Part shown: positions 1-7,930 of the stretch, piece after piece
Layout of the letters: every line of letters begins with the position of its first letter
Position numbering within the stretch: position 1 is the first letter of the stretch
Assembly (NCBI GenBank): GCA_947451385.1
Contig: CANFYZ010000021.1
Location: 1-47,347, forward strand
Length of the DNA stretch: 47,347 bases
Direction: 5' to 3'
From: Comamonadaceae bacterium
Lineage (GTDB): Bacteria > Pseudomonadota > Gammaproteobacteria > Burkholderiales > Burkholderiaceae_C
Program-made: the position numbers and the translations under genes
Notes under the pieces: generated by a model
What the model was told of the DNA's origin: nothing
Seen by the model: only the letters and a program-made list of their open reading frames with translations
The model's database searches: none

Positions 1-1074
1 GGGGCCACCAAGCTGGGCTACAAAGAGGTGCACACCGGCAATATGGCGATCAACAGCCAACCCCGCGACAAGCGCGGTCGCTGCATGCAACTGGGCTTTT
101 GCTTCCAGGGCTGCAAGAGCGGTGCCAAATGGTCCACGCTGTACACCGAGCTGCCAGCCGCCGATGCCACGGGCAATTTCGAGTTGCGTACACAAGCCCA
201 TGTGATTCGCATCGAGCACAATGCCGCTGGCCGTGTCTCGGGTGTGGTGTACCGTGATCAAGACGGCAAAGAGCAGCGCCAAAAAGCCCGCATCGTTTGC
301 GTGGCAGGCAATGCCATCGAAACCCCCCGTCTCTTGCTGCTGTCCGCTTCGAACATGTACAAAGATGGTCTGGCCAATTCGTCGGGTCAGGTGGGGCGCA
401 ACTACATGCGCCACATGACCGGTTCGGTCTATGCCGCGTTCAAAGACCCGGTGCACATGTACCGGGGCACCACCATGGCCGGCATCGTGCGTGACGAAGC
501 CCGTCACGACACACGTCGTGGCTTTGTCGGTGGCTACGAGTTGGAGACCCTGTCGCTGGGCTTGCCTTTCATGGCCGCTTTCCTGAACCCAGGCGCCTGG
601 GGCAGCGAGTTCAGTTGGTGGATGGACCACTACACCAACCTCGCTGGCATGTGGCTGGTGGGTGAGGACATGCCGCGCGAAACCAACCGCGTGACCTTGA
701 ACACCGATGTGAAAGACCAGTACGGCAACTATGTGCCCAATGTGCACTTTGACGACCACGACAACGACATCGCCATGCGCAACCATGCCTTCACACAAGC
801 CGAGCGCATTTACCAGGCATCGGGGGCGATCAAAACCTTCCGCACACCGCCTTACCCATCGACCCACAACCTGGGCACGGCACGCATGAGCTTGCGCGCA
901 CAGGACGGTGTGTGCAACCAGTGGGGCCAGACGCACGACATTCCGAACCTGTTCATCAGCGACGGCAGCCAGTTCACCACCGGCGGGGCAGAAAACCCCA
1001 CGTTGACGATTGTCACGCTGGCGATCCGTCAGGCGGACTACATCGCCGCGCAAATGACGCAACGCGCCATTTGA
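1..1074 (+). CDS. GMC-family flavoprotein dehydrogenase, 3' part
   Basis: The frame is open from base 1, so the N-terminal FAD-binding domain lies outside the window; about 357 residues remain. The C-terminal GMC signature is clear. STHNLGTARM carries the first catalytic His, and GGAENPTLTI carries the second catalytic position as Asn, as in gluconate, sorbitol and glucose dehydrogenases rather than choline-type oxidases. The segment RCMQLGFCFQGCKSG has three cysteines in a short loop, which resembles the 3Fe-4S-binding loop of membrane FAD dehydrogenases (inference). Such enzymes oxidise an alcohol or sugar and pass electrons to a cytochrome c subunit. A small cytochrome c gene at 4403 on the same strand could be the acceptor. 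Substrate unknown. Family assignment is firm; the specific dehydrogenase type is not. Confidence 0.85.
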   Translation, partial: GATKLGYKEVHTGNMAINSQPRDKRGRCMQLGFCFQGCKSGAKWSTLYTELPAADATGNFELRTQAHVIRIEHNAAGRVSGVVYRDQDGKEQRQKARIVCVAGNAIETPRLLLLSASNMYKDGLANSSGQVGRNYMRHMTGSVYAAFKDPVHMYRGTTMAGIVRDEARHDTRRGFVGGYELETLSLGLPFMAAFLNPGAWGSEFSWWMDHYTNLAGMWLVGEDMPRETNRVTLNTDVKDQYGNYVPNVHFDDHDNDIAMRNHAFTQAERIYQASGAIKTFRTPPYPSTHNLGTARMSLRAQDGVCNQWGQTHDIPNLFISDGSQFTTGGAENPTLTIVTLAIRQADYIAAQMTQRAI

Positions 1075-1107
1075 GCGGACTGAACCCACGCAACGCAGGA
1101 ACTCATC

Positions 1108-1482
1108 ATGTGTGATTACTTTGTCAACGCCGATCCCATTCTCTATGAATCACGCACACGCACTGTGCGGATTCGAGGCGTTTCCACCAGCATCCGGATG
1201 GAGAACTTCATCTGGGACACGCTGGCGAAAATGGCCGCAGAGGAGGGGGTCACGACCAACGCGTTGATCGTGCAATTCCATGATGAGATCTTGCGTCATC
1301 GGGGTGATGTCCAAAACTTCACTTCCTTCTTGCGGGTCACTTGCCTGCGATTTCTTAGTCGTCAATGCGATGAGCTTGGAATGGCGCTTGCAGCAACACA
1401 AGAAGAAAACCTGGAGGCACCGGAGTTGATGCACGCCGTCGATTCGCCCGAGCCCGCTCTTGTGACCTCACTTACTCACTGA
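1108..1482 (+). CDS. ribbon-helix-helix domain protein (RHH_4-like)
   Basis: The 124-residue protein begins MCDYFVNADPILYESRTR, continues with VRIRGVSTSIRMENFIWDTL and has NFTSFLRVTCLRFL further on. This combination matches the PF13467 ribbon-helix-helix family, usually 80-120 residues. The RHH fold normally binds DNA as a dimer, with the beta strand lying near residues 22-30. An AGGAACT ribosome site precedes the ATG. The gene sits 33 bp after the GMC dehydrogenase and 8 bp before a VOC gene, so it is likely part of the same transcript and may regulate it. No toxin partner is adjacent, so an antitoxin role is not supported. The C-terminal 30 residues are acidic and probably disordered. Confidence 0.8.
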   Translation: MCDYFVNADPILYESRTRTVRIRGVSTSIRMENFIWDTLAKMAAEEGVTTNALIVQFHDEILRHRGDVQNFTSFLRVTCLRFLSRQCDELGMALAATQEENLEAPELMHAVDSPEPALVTSLTH

Positions 1483-1490
1483 TTTCCTTT

Positions 1491-1886
1491 ATGGCCAAGT
1501 TGATTCACACCATGATCCGAGTCAAAGACTTGGACGCCTCGCTTCGTTTTTATGGCGAAGTGTTTGATTTGAAAATTTCCCACCGGCTCGATTTCCCCGA
1601 CTTCAGTCTGGTGTACCTGCGCAATGACGAAAACGATGCCGAGATCGAGCTGACCTGGAACAAAGGTCGCGAAGAGCCCTACACCCACGGCGACGGCTAT
1701 GGCCACGTGGCGGTCGTGGTGCCGGACGTCACCGTGCGCCACGCCGAATTGACCGCTGCGGGTTATGCGCCCCTGCCAGTCAAAGAATTCAAAGCTGGCG
1801 ATGAATTATTGGCCCGCTTCTTCTTCATCTTGGACCCTGATGGCTACAAGATCGAAGTGCTTGAGCACCACGGACATTACCGTTGA
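1491..1886 (+). CDS. glyoxalase I-like VOC protein (copy 1)
   Basis: This single-domain vicinal-oxygen-chelate protein has 131 residues, the size of bacterial GloA. The four metal-ligand positions of GloA are all present: His in KLIHTMIRV, Glu in AEIELTWN, His in GYGHVAVVV and Glu in YKIEVLEH. Glyoxalase I isomerises the hemithioacetal of methylglyoxal and glutathione to lactoylglutathione. The gene overlaps the following gshA by 4 bp (TTGA), so a thiol-forming enzyme and a thiol-using enzyme are translationally coupled. A second VOC gene lies directly after gshA. The ligand set fits lactoylglutathione lyase, but other thiol adducts are possible substrates given the context. Confidence 0.85.
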   Translation: MAKLIHTMIRVKDLDASLRFYGEVFDLKISHRLDFPDFSLVYLRNDENDAEIELTWNKGREEPYTHGDGYGHVAVVVPDVTVRHAELTAAGYAPLPVKEFKAGDELLARFFFILDPDGYKIEVLEHHGHYR

Positions 1887-3163
1887 AGACCTCTCTGGAT
1901 TCCTTGCTTCGCCAGTCACTGCCCACCATCGAGCATTGGTTGGCGCAGCAGTGGGCTTCGCAGCCGCCGCCCTTGTACACCTCGGTGGATGTGCGCCATG
2001 CGGGTTTCAAGATGGCCCCGGTGGACACCAATCTGTTTCCCGGCGGCTGGAACAACGTGCCGCCGTCCATGCTGCCTTTGGCCATTCGTGGCGCGCAACG
2101 CGCCATCGAGCGCTGGTGTCCTGATGCGCGCCAGATCTTGTTGGTGCCGGAAAACCACACGCGCAATGCGTTTTACATGGCCAATCTGGCGCAGCTCCAA
2201 CGCATCCTGACGCAAGCGGGCTTTGAGGTGCGCATCGGCAGCCTGCACCCCGATCTGCAGCAAGCCAGTGTCGGCTTGCCCAGCGGCGAAGTTCTGCAAC
2301 TGGAGCCCCTGGTGCGACAGCGCGGACGGGTTGGCTTGAAAGACTTTGACCCCTGCCTGATTGTGCTGAACAACGATTTGTCGAGTGGTACGCCTGACAT
2401 TCTTTGTGATCTGGCAACGCAAACCCTGGCTCCGCCCTTGTCCGCTGGTTGGAGCGTGCGCCGCAAAAGCCAGCATTTTGAAAAATACCGTCAAGTGGCG
2501 GCGCAGGTGGGCGAGTGTGTGGGCATGGACCCGTGGCTGATCGACCCTTTGTTTGACCAATGCAGCGGACTCGATTTTGCACGCGGCCATGGCCTGGAAC
2601 AGCTGAAAGCCCAAGTCGATGCGCTGCTCACCCAGATTCGGCGCAAATACAAAGAACACGCGATTGACGCACCGCCCTATGTCGTCATCAAGGCCGACAA
2701 CGGCACCTATGGCATGGGCATCATGGTGGTGCGCAGCGTGGCCGAGTTAGACCCTGTGAATCGGCGAACGCGCAACAAGATGAGCGTGATCAAGGACGGC
2801 CAAAGGCTCAGCGATGTGCTGATCCAAGAGGGGGTGCTGACGCAAGAGCGCATCCATGAGCAGGTTGCCGAACCGGTGGTGTACATGATGGGGGAGCAGG
2901 TGGTGGGCGGTTTTTACCGCACCCATGCCGAGCGCGCTGCGGACGACAACCTGAACGCCCCCGGTGCGGGTTTTGAACCTTGGACCTTGACGGCTGAGGG
3001 GGCGTTGCCACCCCAGATGGACACGGCCTGCCTGCTGGCTCGGCTGGCCGCTTTGGCCGCCAGCCGCGAGGGGTTGCCCGACCCTGTGCGTGAGGTGTAT
3101 TCGCAGAACTGCGGTCTCACGCCACCCGATGCCGCCAATCTGGCGCTGTCTCTGCGTTGTTGA
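1883..3163 (+). CDS. gshA: glutamate-cysteine ligase, PF08886 type
   Basis: GshA joins glutamate and cysteine with ATP to give gamma-glutamylcysteine, the first step of glutathione synthesis. The 426-residue product carries the landmarks of the Thiobacillus ferrooxidans-type family (TIGR02049/PF08886): NHTRNAFYMANL, LNNDLSSGTPDIL, PPLSAGWSVRRKS, VVIKADNGTYGMGIM, NRRTRNKM and GGFYRTHAERAADDNLNAPG. These cover the ATP-grasp-like nucleotide and metal sites and look intact. The start is TTG at 1883, overlapping the stop of the upstream VOC gene, which indicates translational coupling. This family usually sits beside gshB. Here it is instead enclosed by two glyoxalase I-like genes and no gshB is in view. 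It may be a second, specialised copy, but that cannot be told from this window. Confidence 0.88.
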   Translation: MKTSLDSLLRQSLPTIEHWLAQQWASQPPPLYTSVDVRHAGFKMAPVDTNLFPGGWNNVPPSMLPLAIRGAQRAIERWCPDARQILLVPENHTRNAFYMANLAQLQRILTQAGFEVRIGSLHPDLQQASVGLPSGEVLQLEPLVRQRGRVGLKDFDPCLIVLNNDLSSGTPDILCDLATQTLAPPLSAGWSVRRKSQHFEKYRQVAAQVGECVGMDPWLIDPLFDQCSGLDFARGHGLEQLKAQVDALLTQIRRKYKEHAIDAPPYVVIKADNGTYGMGIMVVRSVAELDPVNRRTRNKMSVIKDGQRLSDVLIQEGVLTQERIHEQVAEPVVYMMGEQVVGGFYRTHAERAADDNLNAPGAGFEPWTLTAEGALPPQMDTACLLARLAALAASREGLPDPVREVYSQNCGLTPPDAANLALSLRC

Positions 3164-3173
3164 GTTTGAAGAC

Positions 3174-3593
3174 ATGAAGTATTTACACACCATGGTTCGG
3201 GTCGCGGACCTCGAACAATCTCTGCTTTTTTACCGCGATGCCTTGGGCCTGCAAGTGCTGCGCAGCCATGAGGTGCCGCAAGGCCGCTTCACCCTGGTGT
3301 ATCTGGCCGCGCCCTGCGATGCACAGGCGCAGGTGGAGCTGACCTGGAACTGGGACGAGCATGCCTACACCGGTGGTCGCAATTTCGGTCATCTGGCCTA
3401 CCAGGTGGAGAACATTTACGCCACCTGTGAGCGCCTGCAAGCGCATGGCGTGACGGTGGTGCGCCCGCCACGCGACGGCCATATGGCGTTTGTGCGCTCG
3501 CCCGATGGCATCTCCATCGAGTTGCTGCAACAAGGCGCGCCCTTGCCGCCGCAAGCCCCGTGGACCGATATGCCCAATGTGGGCACCTGGTGA
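3174..3593 (+). CDS. glyoxalase I-like VOC protein (copy 2)
   Basis: This is a 139-residue VOC-fold protein, clearly paralogous to the gene at 1491: both begin with a K-L/Y-HTM-V/IRV segment and share VELTWN or IELTWN. The four GloA-type ligands are kept: His in LHTMVRV, Glu in QVELTWNW, His in NFGHLAYQV and Glu in ISIELLQQG. ATG at 3174 is chosen; the frame stays open further upstream, but that part lies inside gshA. The gene begins 10 bp after gshA, and its stop is 10 bp before the 2OG oxygenase start. Keeping two intact copies around one gshA suggests different adducts are processed, or that they form a heteromer (inference). Confidence 0.85.
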   Translation: MKYLHTMVRVADLEQSLLFYRDALGLQVLRSHEVPQGRFTLVYLAAPCDAQAQVELTWNWDEHAYTGGRNFGHLAYQVENIYATCERLQAHGVTVVRPPRDGHMAFVRSPDGISIELLQQGAPLPPQAPWTDMPNVGTW

Positions 3594-3603
3594 GGAGCGC
3601 GCC

Positions 3604-4380
3604 ATGACCTCGACCCTGACTTGGCCCACCACCCGGGTGGTGGCCACGCTGCCGGGCTCCTTGCCCATGGGCGGCGTGGTGCCTGAAACGCCCATCCATG
3701 CCTTCACCGAAACCCCTGCCGCTTTGCGCTGGCCGGACTCGGCAGACTTGCAGGCCGTGCGCTCGGACATTGACCTGGGCGGCTTGCTGGCCTTTGCCAT
3801 CGACGATCTGGTCACGCCGCAAGAGGCGCGGGCATTGATTGCGGCGAGTGAAATTTTCGGATTTCGGGAGGAAGCCCCTGGCATCTCCACACCGCCGGGC
3901 ATGCGCATGAACAAAACCATGCACTGGTTGGCCGACGATGCCTTGCTCGGCCCGCTCATGCAGCGCATGGCGGCGTTGTTGCCTGCTCACGTCGACGGCT
4001 TGGCCTTGCATGGCCGTCTGAGTCACCGCATCAATATGTACCGCTATGACGACAACGACATCTTCAATCGGCACATCGACGGCGACTGGCCTGGCTACAG
4101 CCTGGATGCGCAGCGCCAGCACCTGGTCGAGTGGCCGGGTGTACGCTCGGCCCTGACCATGATTCTGTATTTGAACGATTCCTTCGATGGAGTGCAGGGT
4201 GGGCACACCCGCTTGCTGGCGAAAAACGGCCAATGGGTGGATGTGGTGCCCCGCACTGGCAGTGCCTTGTTTTTCCGGCACGGCTTCACACCGGATTCGG
4301 TGGTCCACATCGGTGACCGGGTGAAGGGGCCGGTGCCCAAATACGTGGCGCGCATCAATGTGATGTACGAATTGAATTGA
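3604..4380 (+). CDS. 2-oxoglutarate/Fe(II) dioxygenase, prolyl 4-hydroxylase-like
   Basis: The 258-residue protein has the double-stranded beta-helix iron site: HxD in FNRHIDGDWPG, distal His in SVVHIGDRVKG, and the 2OG-binding Arg in YVARINVMYELN. The motif RINMYRYDDNDIF and the GG-HTRLL strand fit bacterial P4Hc-type enzymes. These hydroxylate a substrate while converting 2-oxoglutarate and O2 to succinate and CO2; the substrate cannot be read from sequence. ATG at 3604 follows GAGGAGCGCGCC. The in-frame extension to 3490 lies inside the VOC gene and is not used. The gene is tightly packed between VOC copy 2 and the cytochrome c gene. No signal peptide is seen, so it is probably cytoplasmic. 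Confidence 0.85.
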   Translation: MTSTLTWPTTRVVATLPGSLPMGGVVPETPIHAFTETPAALRWPDSADLQAVRSDIDLGGLLAFAIDDLVTPQEARALIAASEIFGFREEAPGISTPPGMRMNKTMHWLADDALLGPLMQRMAALLPAHVDGLALHGRLSHRINMYRYDDNDIFNRHIDGDWPGYSLDAQRQHLVEWPGVRSALTMILYLNDSFDGVQGGHTRLLAKNGQWVDVVPRTGSALFFRHGFTPDSVVHIGDRVKGPVPKYVARINVMYELN

Positions 4381-4402
4381 ACACCTTATTGGAGAAACTT
4401 TC

Positions 4403-4720
4403 ATGAAACACCTGGTCGGTGCCCTGTTGCTGGGCGTATTGGGCAGTCATGGTGCGCAGGCCAGCCAGGCCCTGGCCGTGTCGAAAAATTGCATGGCCTG
4501 CCACGCTGTGGAGAAAAAAATCGTCGGCCCGGCGTTTTCGGCCGTCGCCGCGAAATACGCGGGCGACAAAGCCGCGCAGGTCATGCTGGTGCAAAAAATT
4601 CAAAAAGGCGGCGGCGGGGTGTGGGGCGACATGCCCATGCCAGCCAACAGCCAGCTCAGCACCGCCGATGCGAAAAAATTGACCGCATGGATTCTGGCGT
4701 TGCCCCCTAAAGCGCCCTGA
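4403..4720 (+). CDS. periplasmic cytochrome c, class I (c551/c552-like)
   Basis: The 105-residue precursor has a signal peptide (residues 1-20, ending GAQA), the heme site C30-M-A-C33-H34 and an axial Met in GDMPMPAN (Met79 likely). Mature size, about 85 residues, is that of the c8 family. The ribosome site GGAGAAAC lies 5 bp before the ATG. It is the last gene of the plus-strand cluster, 22 bp after the 2OG oxygenase. Small cytochromes of this type carry electrons from periplasmic dehydrogenases to the terminal oxidase. The GMC dehydrogenase at the head of the cluster is a natural donor, but that is inference. No obvious terminator hairpin follows in the 240 bp gap. Confidence 0.9.
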   Translation: MKHLVGALLLGVLGSHGAQASQALAVSKNCMACHAVEKKIVGPAFSAVAAKYAGDKAAQVMLVQKIQKGGGGVWGDMPMPANSQLSTADAKKLTAWILALPPKAP

Positions 4721-4961
4721 AGCTGGGCGTGCATTGTGTCTGCCCGGGCTTTGCGGTTTGATCTTTCAACAGACTTCTTTCTAGCTGTGGGATCCGTCAC
4801 CTTATTGATTCAAGGGGACGTAGCCAGTGATGGGACGAGAAAAAAGCACTTCGAATTTCTTCTCAATGCTTGCTTTCATTGGGTTTCAGGCTCCTAAACC
4901 GGGGCGCGAACCAGGGATCGACGGTGAGACAGCGTAAGGGGCCTATTTTTGCTTAATCTGC

Positions 4962-5975
4962 TCAAGCGCCCTCAATTTTGGCGGTCTGCATCATCTTGCG
5001 CCAAACAGGCAGTTCCGCTTGGATCATGGCAGCGAATGCTTCGGGGGTTTTCGGCAGAGGCGCTGGTGCATTTTGTTTTTGCTCAAACAGTGCCGCAATT
5101 TCAGGCAAGACCAGCCAGCGGTTCAATAAAGCATTCAGCTTGCTAACGAGTTCATTGGGCATGCTCGATGGACCGAACAGCCCATACCAGGACAAAAATC
5201 CAGCGGGGTAGCCCTGCTCGGTCAAGGTCGGTACATCGGGCAGCTGCGGCATACGCTTGGGTCCGAGTGTGGCAATCGCGCGAATGCGGCCCGCTTTGAT
5301 GAGCTGAACCGGTGTCGCTGAATCAATGGTGGAGACCATCAAGACACCCGAGACGACGTCAGGGGTGATGGATGCCACCGTCTTGTAGGGCACATGGTTG
5401 AGGGGGATGCCGGCCATCTCTTTGAGGGTTTCCATCACCAAGTGACCGCCTGAGCCCATGCCCCAAGATCCGTAGTTGATGCCGCCGCTTTGTGCCTTGG
5501 CACTTGCAATGAGATCTTTGATGTTTTTGATGGGCGAAGCGGCATTAACAATAAGCAGATTGCCAAACTCGCCCCCGATCAGTCCAATGGGTTTGAGGTC
5601 GGTGATGGTGTCATGCGAGATCTTTGCATTCATCGCTTTGTTGCCCAAAATACCGCCCGCAAAACTGATCACCAGGTTGTAGCCATCCCCTGGTTGCTTC
5701 ACGATTTGTTCGTGGGCGATGACGCCATTCGCGCCGGGTTTGTTGTCCACTACCACGGGTTGGCCGAGTTCTTTGCCGAGCCATTCTGCAAGGGGGCGAC
5801 CAAATATATCGGCGCCACCGCCAGCGCCGCTGGGAAGAACAAGGCGAATCGGTTTGGTAGGCCATGAGGTCTGGGCGTGTCCTGTTTCCAGACTGGCACT
5901 GACCATCAATGCCCCAGCGGTTTGAAGGATGCGTCTGCGTTCAGGACTCAACAGCAAAGAAGGTGGGTGGGTCAT
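4962..5975 (-). CDS. TctC/Bug-family periplasmic solute-binding protein 1
   Basis: The 337-residue protein has an N-terminal RRRILQTAGALMVSASL segment compatible with a Tat or Sec signal, followed by the Bug-family opening WPTKPIRLVLPSGAGGGAD. Family motifs include NKPGANGVIAHE, the middle HVPYKTVASITPDVVSG and RMPQLPDVPTLTEQGYP. Bug proteins bind carboxylates or other small anions through backbone amides in a two-lobed periplasmic fold, and most in Burkholderiales are orphans without TctA/TctB membrane partners, as here. The gene is transcribed with the GntR regulator at 6020-6763, 44 bp upstream, so it probably belongs to the same regulon as the divergent operon starting at 6951. Ligand unknown. 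Confidence 0.87.
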   Translation of the reverse strand: MTHPPSLLLSPERRRILQTAGALMVSASLETGHAQTSWPTKPIRLVLPSGAGGGADIFGRPLAEWLGKELGQPVVVDNKPGANGVIAHEQIVKQPGDGYNLVISFAGGILGNKAMNAKISHDTITDLKPIGLIGGEFGNLLIVNAASPIKNIKDLIASAKAQSGGINYGSWGMGSGGHLVMETLKEMAGIPLNHVPYKTVASITPDVVSGVLMVSTIDSATPVQLIKAGRIRAIATLGPKRMPQLPDVPTLTEQGYPAGFLSWYGLFGPSSMPNELVSKLNALLNRWLVLPEIAALFEQKQNAPAPLPKTPEAFAAMIQAELPVWRKMMQTAKIEGA

Positions 5976-6019
5976 GAAATTTCTCCAAGAGTTTCAATAA
6001 GCAGGGAAAGGATGCCGTA

Positions 6020-6763
6020 TCAACGTTTCACCACCGCTTTGTAGGTGAAGCTGTCACCGCGAAAATACATTTCTGAATAGACCATCGACTTACCGGACAC
6101 ATCGATCGGCGTGAAGTCAATGCGCAAGAGTGGCGCTCCGCGCGCCACTTCGAGCAGTTTGGCATGTGCCGCACTGGCCGGGACTGCTTGAGCCTCAATC
6201 CGATTGCTGCGAAGGCGGTGACCCAAACGGGTCTCCAGCAACACCACCACATCGTTGGTGTTGACATCCTCCTGGATCAGTGAGCGCATCAGCGCGGGCT
6301 CAGCATAGGCCAACACCCAGGCTAAAGGTTTACCGTCAACCAAGCGCAAGGAGCGCATCGCCATCAAGGGGTGACCAGCAGGCACATCAAGGGCGTGGGC
6401 CACAGCAGCCGGTGCGCTGACCTGCCTCACGGAGAGAACGCGCCCAATGGCATTGCGGCCTTGTTTGCGCATGTGTTCGTAAAAACCAATCAGCGGACCC
6501 ATGTCGGGTAATTCGTTCGGCCGGGTGACGAAGCTGCCTTTGCCATTGATCTTTTCGATCAGTCCTTCCGCATGCAGGCTGGTCAGTGCCTGCCGCACCG
6601 TGATCCGCGAGACGCCGAAGTTGTCCTGGAGTTCTGACTCCGAGGGCAGTTTGTGACCCGGCGGCATCCTGTTGGCAAGAATGTCCCGGCGTAAGCTGTC
6701 GGCCAAACGCGAAAACAAGGTTTGGCTGTTCTCTGTGGGGTTGCGTGAAAGTTTTTTGGCCAT
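6020..6763 (-). CDS. GntR-family regulator, HutC/UTRA subfamily
   Basis: The 247-residue protein has a winged helix-turn-helix with the GntR signature LPSESELQDNFGVSRITVRQ (about residues 38-57), then GLIEKINGKGSFVTRP. A C-terminal UTRA ligand domain follows, about residues 85-245, with PLMAMRSLRLVDGKP and VYSEMYFRGD. ATG at 6763 is preferred; an in-frame TTG at 6799 would add 12 residues, and neither has a strong ribosome site. The gene is divergent from the acyl-CoA operon and followed by a tctC. Three CTGTCATG-like repeats lie in the shared intergenic region and are the probable operators. UTRA domains sense small metabolites; an acid or CoA ester of the pathway would be the likely effector. 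Confidence 0.88.
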   Translation of the reverse strand: MAKKLSRNPTENSQTLFSRLADSLRRDILANRMPPGHKLPSESELQDNFGVSRITVRQALTSLHAEGLIEKINGKGSFVTRPNELPDMGPLIGFYEHMRKQGRNAIGRVLSVRQVSAPAAVAHALDVPAGHPLMAMRSLRLVDGKPLAWVLAYAEPALMRSLIQEDVNTNDVVVLLETRLGHRLRSNRIEAQAVPASAAHAKLLEVARGAPLLRIDFTPIDVSGKSMVYSEMYFRGDSFTYKAVVKR

Positions 6764-6822
6764 TGTTTCGGTGAATGATGGGATGAAACGAAAGCCCAAA
6801 TCACCATTCGAGGAATGTACAT

Positions 6823-6884
6823 CTGTTATGACAGGTTGCGGAAAAAATTTATAGCTGTCATGATAGGTCTGTCATGGATACAGA
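6823..6884. promoter_or_regulatory. three candidate GntR operators between divergent units
   Basis: Site A, CTGTTATGACAG (6823-6834), and site B, CTGTCATGATAG (6855-6866), match each other when one is reverse-complemented. Their centres are 32 bp apart, close to three helical turns. Site C, with arms TCTGT and ACAGA, spans 6868-6884, and its CTGTCATG half repeats that of site B. All three lie between the GntR gene and the tctC at 6951, the expected place for an autoregulated divergent promoter. Assignment to this regulator is inference. Confidence 0.6.
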
Positions 6885-6950
6885 CAACTTTCAGACCGTG
6901 ATCGGTATCGAATGCGAATGGGCCCCATTCAAAATCCACAGGAGACCACC

Positions 6951-7916
6951 TTGCAACACAAAAAATTTACACGATGGATGGTGTCACTGGGCCTCGGCCT
7001 GGGGCTGTCTGCCACGGCTCTGGCACAGAGCGTTTACCCTAGCAAACAGATACGCGTCATCGTGCCCTATGCGGCGGGGGGTGTGGTGGACGTGCAAACC
7101 CGGGCGCTGACGATTGGCATGGCCAAGGAGTTGGGGCAAGCCATCGTCGTGGAAGCCAAGCCAGGTGCCAATGCCAACATCGCCGCCGAGTATGTGGCGC
7201 GCTCGCCAGCTGATGGGTATACGGTTCTGATCTCATCGCCATTCCTCATCAACAACCCGTTGTTGGAGTCGAGTCTGCGTTGGGCACCTTCGGACTTTTT
7301 GCCCGTCGGTCGATTTTCTATGTCACCAAGCTATTTCGTAGTGCCCATGACATCGCCAGCCAAGACAGTCACAGAGTATGTTGAAATGGCCAAGAAGGCC
7401 AAACCACCATTGCAGTACGCGGATGGCGGGCAAGGATCTACCCAGACGATGGCCAATGAAATGTTCCGCCACGTGGCTGGCATTGCCCTGGAGTCTGTGC
7501 CTTACAAGGGTGCTCCACCCGCCATTCCCGACCTGATCAACGGCATGATGTCCATGGCCATCACGCCGTCCAGTGTGGCTGTGCCTCAGATCAAGGCGGG
7601 TAAGTTGCGCGCGCTGGCGAACATCAATAGCCGAAGATCGGCGGATTTGCCTGATGTGCCGACGATTGCCGAAGCTGGTTTTCCCGAAGTCACAGCCGTG
7701 TCTTGGTACGGCATGCACGTGCCAGCGGGTACCCCCGCCGAGGTGGTGCGCAAGCTCGAAGCAGCGATGAAAGCCGCAGCGTCCACCAACGAAGTCAAGG
7801 AGCGGCTGGTCAATGCGGGGGGTGAAGAGGCCTTTCTCGGGCAAGCCGATTTTGTGACCTTCATCAAGGCGGACTCCGCCCGCTGGGAGAAAGTGGTCAA
7901 GATCATCAAGAAGTAA
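6951..7916 (+). CDS. TctC/Bug-family periplasmic solute-binding protein 2
   Basis: The start chosen is TTG at 6951, with AGGAGA 6 bp upstream. It gives a clean Sec signal (MQHKKFTRWMVSLGLG and onward, cut near ATALAQ) and a 321-residue precursor. The in-frame ATG at 6912 would put 13 polar residues before the signal. Family motifs are KQIRVIVPYAAGG, EAKPGANANIAAEYVA, SVPYKGAPPAIPDLING and DLPDVPTIAEAGFPEV. It is the first gene of the operon carrying three acyl-CoA dehydrogenases, crotonase and CoA-transferase, so its ligand is probably the acid degraded by that operon. No TctA or TctB permease genes are linked. Alternative roles include ligand sensing. Confidence 0.87.
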   Translation: MQHKKFTRWMVSLGLGLGLSATALAQSVYPSKQIRVIVPYAAGGVVDVQTRALTIGMAKELGQAIVVEAKPGANANIAAEYVARSPADGYTVLISSPFLINNPLLESSLRWAPSDFLPVGRFSMSPSYFVVPMTSPAKTVTEYVEMAKKAKPPLQYADGGQGSTQTMANEMFRHVAGIALESVPYKGAPPAIPDLINGMMSMAITPSSVAVPQIKAGKLRALANINSRRSADLPDVPTIAEAGFPEVTAVSWYGMHVPAGTPAEVVRKLEAAMKAAASTNEVKERLVNAGGEEAFLGQADFVTFIKADSARWEKVVKIIKK

Positions 7917-7930
7917 GTTCACTCCAACCC

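Noticed and set aside
1108..1482. RHH protein as an antitoxin
   Set aside because: No toxin gene is adjacent, and the family is usually found alone. A regulator of the local cluster is more likely.
4899..4935. Sequence resembling the 5' end of tmRNA (GGGGCG... then ATCGACGG)
   Set aside because: Only about 20 scattered bases fit. No tag frame, no tRNA-like 3' half and no CCA follow, so it is likely chance.
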